This document shows positions 58,924 through 64,000 of a stretch of DNA of 64,000 nucleotides, one piece after another. A program made the position numbers and the translations under genes. The first letter of the stretch is position 1. Each line of letters begins with the position of its first letter. The DNA is taken from assembly GCA_016788705.1 (NCBI GenBank), contig JAEUSQ010000038.1:66194-130193 (forward strand), in the 5' to 3' direction. The DNA comes from Bacteroidetes Order II. bacterium. Lineage in GTDB: Bacteria > Bacteroidota > Rhodothermia > Rhodothermales > UBA2364. The notes below the pieces were generated by a model. The model did no database searches. It was given only the letters and a program-made list of their open reading frames with translations, and was not told the origin of the DNA.

Positions 58924-59598
58924 ATGGCAAAAAATACGTTTCGATTCGTATGGGCGCTTTTATGCATCATGTTTGTCATGACTGAATCAGTTTATGCACA
59001 AAATTATGCAATCCGTATTGCGAAGTTGAAGTATGACGGTGGTGGAGATTGGTACGGAAATGAGACCTCACTCCCTTTGTTGTTGCGGTTTGTACGCGAG
59101 CAAACCCTTTTAGATATTGCACCAAAAGAAGATATTGTTGATCTGGATAGTGATAAAATTTTTCTATACCCCTATCTGTATGCTACAGGACATGGCAACC
59201 TTTCCTTTTCAGCAAGGCAAGTAGAGCGCCTGCGAAGGTATCTCCAGAATGGGGGGTTTTTTCATGCCGACGATAATTATGGCATGATGCAGCACATCAA
59301 ACGCGAGATGAAGAAGGTTTTTCCCGATCAAGACTGGGTGGAGTTGCCACATTCGCACCCGATTTTTAAGACCCAGTATGCCTTTTCTGCTGGCCTTCCC
59401 AAAATACACGAACATGATGGCAAACCACCTCAGGCTTTCGGATTGTTCCACGATGGGCGCTTGGTCTTTCTCTTTACATACGAAAGTGACTTAGGTGATG
59501 GTTGGGAAGCACCAGAAGTACATAACGATCCTCCAGAAAAGCGTATGGCCGCCTTGCAAATGGGGGCCAATATTCTTACCTATGTTCTTACCCACTAA
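58924..59598 (+). CDS. DUF4159 secreted protein
   Basis: This 224-residue protein starts at the ATG at 58924 (MAKNTFRFVWALLCIMFVMTESVYAQ, signal peptide); an upstream start adds 20 unlikely residues. The core IRIAKLKYDGGGDWYGN, then LYATGHGNLSFSARQVERLRRYLQNGGF is the DUF4159 family, which resembles a glutamine-amidotransferase-like fold. The middle HADDNYG and late EVHNDPP segments are typical. The function is unknown; in Bacteroidota it accompanies secretion or proteolysis genes (from memory). No operon partner is certain. Confidence 0.88.
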   Translation: MAKNTFRFVWALLCIMFVMTESVYAQNYAIRIAKLKYDGGGDWYGNETSLPLLLRFVREQTLLDIAPKEDIVDLDSDKIFLYPYLYATGHGNLSFSARQVERLRRYLQNGGFFHADDNYGMMQHIKREMKKVFPDQDWVELPHSHPIFKTQYAFSAGLPKIHEHDGKPPQAFGLFHDGRLVFLFTYESDLGDGWEAPEVHNDPPEKRMAALQMGANILTYVLTH

Positions 59599-59980
59599 AA
59601 GCCAGAGCCAATCTTGAATCTTCCGTACCCCATAAGAGGCATATTGTCCCATCGGAAAAGGTACTTTTTGCCTGCTCCTCCATCAGGTTCATGATTTTGT
59701 TTTTATGTCCTCTAACTTCAATAGAATAGAATTTTCACCTCCTTAATACTGATTCATCATCAAGATAAACTTGGTGTTGTCCATGCAAACGCAACCGTAA
59801 TCATAGATCGCCTCTATTATACCGCTTTGGTCTTTAATCCCAACCACTAACCCTAAGTGAACAAGGTTTTTACTGGTTATTATCGTTCCCATATGCTGGC
59901 TAAGTTTATACAAAAAGAGTTTCAATTTTGTAATTTAAGGCCATTGACCTATTTTCACCCCCCATCACAAGGGGAAATAC
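59599..59980. other. 382-bp region with a probable transposase remnant
   Basis: This gap between the DUF4159 gene and the MFS gene has no functional gene. A minus-strand stretch (59743-59925, annotated) resembles a transposase N-terminus, and the remaining bases show no pattern that I recognise. Confidence 0.5.
59743..59925 (-). pseudogene. Remnant of an IS1634-type (DUF4277) transposase N-terminus
   Basis: A 60-codon minus-strand ORF reads KNLVHLGLVVGIKDQSGIIE and then AIYDYG, which closely recalls the KNLDHLGLVAGIIDELGIVE start of IS1634-type transposases. The typical next part with the DDE region is absent, and after 60 codons the frame ends. No inverted repeats are seen. It is thus a truncated relic; chance resemblance is possible. 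It shows past insertion near an accessory-type gene. Confidence 0.4.
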
Positions 59981-61219
59981 ATGAACCAAACCCAAAAATC
60001 CGATTATTTTGTACTCTTCGCCCTCTGGCTGATGGTTTTTTCTTCGTCAAGTCAAATGATGATCATCGCTCCTATTCTGCCCGATATTGGACGGGAATTG
60101 GAGATTGACCCTGCCTTACAAGGTACGCTCATCACGTCGTTTGTTCTTTCTTTGGCCGTGTTAGCCCTCTTCATTGGCCCCGTTTCCGACAAAGTGGGGC
60201 GACGTCGCGTGATCCTCATGGGTTGTGGGGCACTGTCGCTCACCCTTTTGCTACACGCTTTAGCCTTTGATTATTTTTCATTTTTAACGGTACGCATTTT
60301 GGCAGGGATGAGTGGTGGGCTTTTAAGCGGATCTGCCGTTTCGTATGTTGGAGACTATTTCCCTTATGAACGTCGAGGCTGGGCCAATGGAGTTGTTATG
60401 AGTGGTATTGCGATCGGACAAGTACTGGGCATTCCACTTGGCGTTACCTTAGCTGGATTATGGGGATACAAGGCCCCTTTCGTTTTTTTTGCCTTGCCAA
60501 TGTCACTTGCGTTTCTATTCACGTATTTCAAAGTGCCCCAGCCGCAAGTCGCTCGTTCCGATAACCCCTTAGACCTACAACATATTGTGGGAGGATATAG
60601 ACAGCTTTTACAACAAAAACCCATCCAAATCGCAGTTGTCACGTATTTTCTCCAGTTTTTTAGCTTGATGTTGTTTATCGTTTTTCTGCCTACCTGGTTG
60701 GAAAAGGTTTTGGGGTTGAACAAATACCATATCGCCTCCATGTATTTTGCTGGCGGGATTGCTAATGTAACGATGGGGCCACAAATGGGGAAATGGTCCG
60801 ATAAAATTGGGCGAAAACCCTTAATTATTGCATCAAGTTTGGGGATGGCCCTATTAATGGCCCTAACCACCCTTGTGTTGACTAACCTCTGGTTGGGCTA
60901 TATCTTATATTTTTTAGCCATGACCTTTGTGGCCATGCGTATGACACCCTTACAAGCGTTACTTACTGCGATGGTGTCTGGAGACCGCCGTGGAACCCTG
61001 TTGAGCTTAACAGTGGGCGTTGGACAACTGGGAAGTGGCCTTGGCAGCGCCTTGGCAGGTGCCTTGTATGGTACATTTGGTTTTCTGGGAAATTCTCTGC
61101 TGGCAGCCTCCGCTACCTTGTTGATGGGCTTGGTGGTTTGGAAGTTTTTACCCGAACCTCAACAACCGGCCTCTTTACCCGTTGCAGAATCCGGTGTGAT
61201 ACCGGAACAATCAAATTAA
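59981..61219 (+). CDS. MFS transporter
   Basis: This 412-residue protein has 12 predicted membrane helices. The motif A-like loop between helices 2 and 3 is GPVSDKVGRRRVILMG, and its second-half equivalent is GKWSDKIGRKPLIIASS. These mark the major facilitator superfamily, DHA1-like. The N-terminus MNQTQKSDYFVLFALWLMVFSSSS lacks a signal peptide. The substrate is unknown; drug or metabolite efflux is the usual guess. It has a Shine-Dalgarno-like AAGGGGA before the ATG. The amidase gene starts 13 bp after the stop, so the pair is likely cotranscribed. Confidence 0.9.
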   Translation: MNQTQKSDYFVLFALWLMVFSSSSQMMIIAPILPDIGRELEIDPALQGTLITSFVLSLAVLALFIGPVSDKVGRRRVILMGCGALSLTLLLHALAFDYFSFLTVRILAGMSGGLLSGSAVSYVGDYFPYERRGWANGVVMSGIAIGQVLGIPLGVTLAGLWGYKAPFVFFALPMSLAFLFTYFKVPQPQVARSDNPLDLQHIVGGYRQLLQQKPIQIAVVTYFLQFFSLMLFIVFLPTWLEKVLGLNKYHIASMYFAGGIANVTMGPQMGKWSDKIGRKPLIIASSLGMALLMALTTLVLTNLWLGYILYFLAMTFVAMRMTPLQALLTAMVSGDRRGTLLSLTVGVGQLGSGLGSALAGALYGTFGFLGNSLLAASATLLMGLVVWKFLPEPQQPASLPVAESGVIPEQSN

Positions 61220-61232
61220 CCCCTCTTTACGT

Positions 61233-63179
61233 ATGAGACGAATCGGACTATGGCTCCTTATTTGGCTTACCACTTCCCTTAACGGGGTGTTGGCACAAGC
61301 CGTTCACGAACTAACGGAAACGCTGATTCCTCTTAAAGCCCCTCTGCTAAAGTCCGAAAGCGGGGCTATTCAGTTTATTCGGGAAAGTGGTCCCATTCAA
61401 ATCCCGTTTAATGGCGTTTTATTAGATGGCTTTGCGGCGCAACCCACGCTTACGGCCACCATCCGATTTTGGGAAAATGACCAATGGAGCCTTCCGGAAC
61501 CTTTATTGATCTGGTTTCCGATGAACGGAAACGCCTTTACGATGGCCTATAATGGAGCCAAAGAAAGGCAAAAAACACGGTTTCAGGTTACTATACAAGC
61601 AACACCTGGAACGTTCGTATTTCTTCGGTCGGCAGGCGTCTTCCTAAACGAAGCCGATGAAGAACGACTCCTTGCTGGAACCACCCAAGCGGCAATTGTG
61701 GTGCCTGCAGGTCGCTTTAAAGCGCCACGCCTCATCCGCCGTTCAGAATGGAATGCCCGTGCCTTTGCGTGTACCAATCCCGATCCACAACCTTATTACA
61801 CCTATCTGACGTTACACCATACGGCATGGCCAGTGGCCCAAAGCGACGCCGCTTCCTATAAGAACATGAAGGACATTCAGGATTTTCACATCACCGGGCG
61901 TGGATGGTGCGACATTGGGTATCAATTCCTCATGGATCAGCGTGGAAACTTGTTTCAGGGACGCCCATTTATGAATGAGCAACTTACCCTCAAAGATGCC
62001 CCACAGTTGGTGATCGGCTCGCATGTGGGCAATGGCAATACAGGCAATATCGGGCTTTCGTTAATGGGCTGCTTTCATCCACCAGAAAACACCAGTTCAC
62101 TTTCTTGTCTTGATAAACCCGGGAGTGCGCTCTTAGACTCCGTTGTCACATGGTTTACCTTCATGGCAGATACCTACAAGGTAAATCCAGACAACTTTCG
62201 CGGGCATCGCGATTTTAACAGCACGTCTTGTCCTGGTGACAACAACTATGTCTTACTGAATGAGATCCGGACACGGGTAAAAGCCAATCTTGCCAAGCCT
62301 CCAGCAGCCGTTTTTGCAGGTGTACGCGCCCAATTGACCGAAAACAGCCGTATGGAAGCCCAAATTTTATGGTCGGTTTCTTCCGAACAAGCCGGAACGA
62401 CCTACCGCGTTCTTCGGAAAGATAGCGACGGTACAACTACCCAAGTAGGAATCGTTGCTGCCAATAGCGCAGAAGCGTATCAGTTTAAGGACGATATCAA
62501 CTCTTGCTCGGAGGCGGTAACGTATTCGGTTGTTGCCGCCGGAATTGGCACAACCGATGCCACCGGAACCACCCCTTCTATTCCCCGCCCGGTCATTGCG
62601 GAGGGAGAGGTCTCGGCTCGTGTCACCCCTGGCGGCTTGGTGGATGTGGACTGGGGCTTTTCCAAAGATACGGGACTACACGAAGTGGAAATCCTGCGGG
62701 TGGTACCCGGCGGTGAAAGCCCAATCACGGACCCCGCTTTTTCCGCAACGCCCATTCACCGCGCAGCCAGCAAGCCCTTAGATAGTTTTATAGATCGAAC
62801 ATTTGCACCCATTCAGGGGCTTCGCTACCGATTGGATGCCTTAGACAAAAACGGTTGTCGCCAAACCCTCGCCGAGCGGGAAGCAACTTTTGAATTTGCA
62901 GATCGTCCTTTATTGGCTCCAGCCTACCCCAACCCATTTAATCCGTCCACTACGTTCCGCTTTTTTATCAAAGACCCGGCAGACGTGACGTTATCCATTT
63001 TCGACCTACAAGGCCGCAAAATCGCCACCCTTATTTCTGGCAGTTTCCCCGCAAACAGTTGGAACCGCGCCATTTGGGAGGCCCATAGTGCCGCTGTAGG
63101 CCATTACTTTGCTGTGTTATCCGTCACAACCAACGGTAAAACCGTACGAAAAACCCAAAAAGTCACCTTAATCAAATAG
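61233..63179 (+). CDS. Secreted N-acetylmuramoyl-L-alanine amidase with type IX-like sorting domain
   Basis: This 648-residue protein has a signal peptide (about 1-21, ending VLAQ). After an N-terminal beta-region, a PGRP/amidase_2 domain runs from about 165 to 350: LIRRSEWNAR, then LHHTAWPV (zinc His), RGWCDIGYQFLMD, and GHRDFNSTSCPGDNNY with the later His and Cys zinc ligands. Fn3-like material follows. The final 85 residues begin PAYPNPFNPSTTFRF, the classic type A sorting domain start, and end TQKVTLIK. So it should cross by the type IX system and be attached or released at the surface. It may cut peptidoglycan of other bacteria. It lies 13 bp after the MFS gene. Confidence 0.9.
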   Translation: MRRIGLWLLIWLTTSLNGVLAQAVHELTETLIPLKAPLLKSESGAIQFIRESGPIQIPFNGVLLDGFAAQPTLTATIRFWENDQWSLPEPLLIWFPMNGNAFTMAYNGAKERQKTRFQVTIQATPGTFVFLRSAGVFLNEADEERLLAGTTQAAIVVPAGRFKAPRLIRRSEWNARAFACTNPDPQPYYTYLTLHHTAWPVAQSDAASYKNMKDIQDFHITGRGWCDIGYQFLMDQRGNLFQGRPFMNEQLTLKDAPQLVIGSHVGNGNTGNIGLSLMGCFHPPENTSSLSCLDKPGSALLDSVVTWFTFMADTYKVNPDNFRGHRDFNSTSCPGDNNYVLLNEIRTRVKANLAKPPAAVFAGVRAQLTENSRMEAQILWSVSSEQAGTTYRVLRKDSDGTTTQVGIVAANSAEAYQFKDDINSCSEAVTYSVVAAGIGTTDATGTTPSIPRPVIAEGEVSARVTPGGLVDVDWGFSKDTGLHEVEILRVVPGGESPITDPAFSATPIHRAASKPLDSFIDRTFAPIQGLRYRLDALDKNGCRQTLAEREATFEFADRPLLAPAYPNPFNPSTTFRFFIKDPADVTLSIFDLQGRKIATLISGSFPANSWNRAIWEAHSAAVGHYFAVLSVTTNGKTVRKTQKVTLIK

Positions 63180-63198
63180 CCTCGGCGTTGCTTCTGGG

Positions 63199-64000
63199 TT
63201 AATTTGCTACTTCACGGACATTGACATAAAACAAATCCGTCCGCACTTGTACAGCGCTTTTCGGGGCATTGGTCAACGTTTTCCATTGGTTGGTCGCCAT
63301 AAGCCGCCGCACCTTGCCATTTACCATCAATTCTACGGGCATCCGGAAATACTTCACATCGGTCACCCAGCGGTATTGCAGATCTTTTCCGTGATACTTT
63401 AGCTCCAACGTCGGGATTTGAGGATAACGCAGGTATTGATTAAAAATCGGGGTTAGATTTTGTTTAAACTGCTCATTAAAAAAGGCAATCACCTGTTCTG
63501 CATGAATGTTCTGGTATTTAAAACGACGGTTGTACTCGCGCCACAAATTCCACCAACGGACGTCGTTACGGAGTACATGGCGTAAGGTATTAAAAACCAA
63601 CGTTCCTTTAAAATACATATCTCCACCCGCACCCGGTTTTGAGACGCCATACGGCCCAATAACAGGCTCCTTGTGGGCTACTTTCGGCGCATAGCCATTC
63701 ACATAACGCATTGCATCCTCATAATTCCACATGCACTCCACATAAACGGCCTCGGCATATGTATCCAACGCCTCGTGAATCCACATATCGGCACGGTCTG
63801 CTGCGGAAACACTGTTTCCAAACCACTCGTGGCCGCTCTCGTGAATAATGATAAAGTCGAATCGAGGAGAAATACCCACACCCGTCCAGTCCCGTTCCAG
63901 ATATCCATTGGCAAAACGATTCCCATACGTCACAGCGGATTGATGCTCCATTCCAGAATACGGCACTTCGATCAGTTTAAAGCCATCTTTGGGGAATGGA
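63199..64000 (-). CDS. M1-family metallopeptidase, C-terminal part (cut by window edge)
   Basis: The frame is open to the right edge, so the N-terminus lies outside. Visible are YSGMEHQSAVTYG (the GxMEN-like substrate site), HESGHEWFGN (HExxH zinc site) and MWIHEALDTYAEAV with the third zinc Glu. About 267 residues remain to the stop, with a helical C-terminal part and an ending VRTDLFYVNVREVAN. It would cleave peptides from their N-terminus, and similar enzymes are often periplasmic. It is a separate gene from the M1 enzyme at 7283: the zinc motifs differ (HEVGH there, HESGH here). It converges with the amidase gene, 19 bp apart. Confidence 0.92.
   Translation of the reverse strand, partial: PFPKDGFKLIEVPYSGMEHQSAVTYGNRFANGYLERDWTGVGISPRFDFIIIHESGHEWFGNSVSAADRADMWIHEALDTYAEAVYVECMWNYEDAMRYVNGYAPKVAHKEPVIGPYGVSKPGAGGDMYFKGTLVFNTLRHVLRNDVRWWNLWREYNRRFKYQNIHAEQVIAFFNEQFKQNLTPIFNQYLRYPQIPTLELKYHGKDLQYRWVTDVKYFRMPVELMVNGKVRRLMATNQWKTLTNAPKSAVQVRTDLFYVNVREVAN

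Overview
The window looks like chromosome of a Bacteroidota-type bacterium, probably from the Rhodothermia/Balneolia side of the phylum. The signs are a TonB-dependent receptor with an N-terminal carboxypeptidase-regulatory-like domain, a PorV/PorQ-like outer-membrane protein, secreted proteins ending in type IX-secretion-like sorting domains (one with the typical PNPFNPST start), TAnnTTTG promoter elements, and few Shine-Dalgarno sequences. This placement is inference from gene content; no rRNA is present.

Layout. 1-9.5 kb: the end of an ABC permease, a YqjF-like protein, a 599-residue nitronate-monooxygenase-like protein, a 931-residue secreted peptidase/propeller/barrel protein, three tiny membrane proteins and an M1 peptidase. 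9.5-13.7 kb (minus): pckA, a tryptophanase and an HDAC-family deacylase. 13.8-22.3 kb (minus): a surface module of TonB-dependent receptor, large secreted protein and PorV-like protein, behind a 630-bp upstream region with two cre-like operators. 22.3-26.8 kb (minus): serA, engB, sucD and a Tat-type metallo-beta-lactamase-fold hydrolase. 26.9-29.4 kb: a BlaI/BlaR1-like repressor-sensor system whose sensor gene is cut by an in-frame stop codon. 29.4-41 kb: SDR oxidoreductase, fbaB, mtaB, a membrane alpha/beta hydrolase, PepSY protein, CCA-adding enzyme, aroE, TPR protein and a small membrane protein.

41-47 kb: a five-gene cassette closely resembling Escherichia coli ydcSTUV-patD (putrescine/polyamine-type ABC uptake plus gamma-aminobutyraldehyde dehydrogenase), in the order S-patD-T-U-V, with a 565-bp leader and internal terminators. 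47-64 kb: a CBM9-like secreted protein, an SQR-like flavoprotein, recJ, tRNA-Pro(CGG), a cyclophilin lipoprotein, trehalase, clpP, two unknowns, pfkA, a methyltransferase, a DUF4159 protein, a probable transposase remnant, an MFS transporter, a sorted amidase and the C-terminal part of a second M1 peptidase.

Metabolically the window mixes central carbon enzymes (pckA, fbaB, pfkA, sucD), amino-acid and peptide use (tryptophanase, M1 peptidases), polyamine use, trehalose use and a large surface/secretion component. I found no CRISPR array, prophage or intact insertion sequence. The points most worth following are the interrupted BlaR1-like sensor, the ydc/patD cassette and its leader, the receptor module with paired operators, the cluster of tiny membrane proteins, and the peptidase/propeller/barrel protein.
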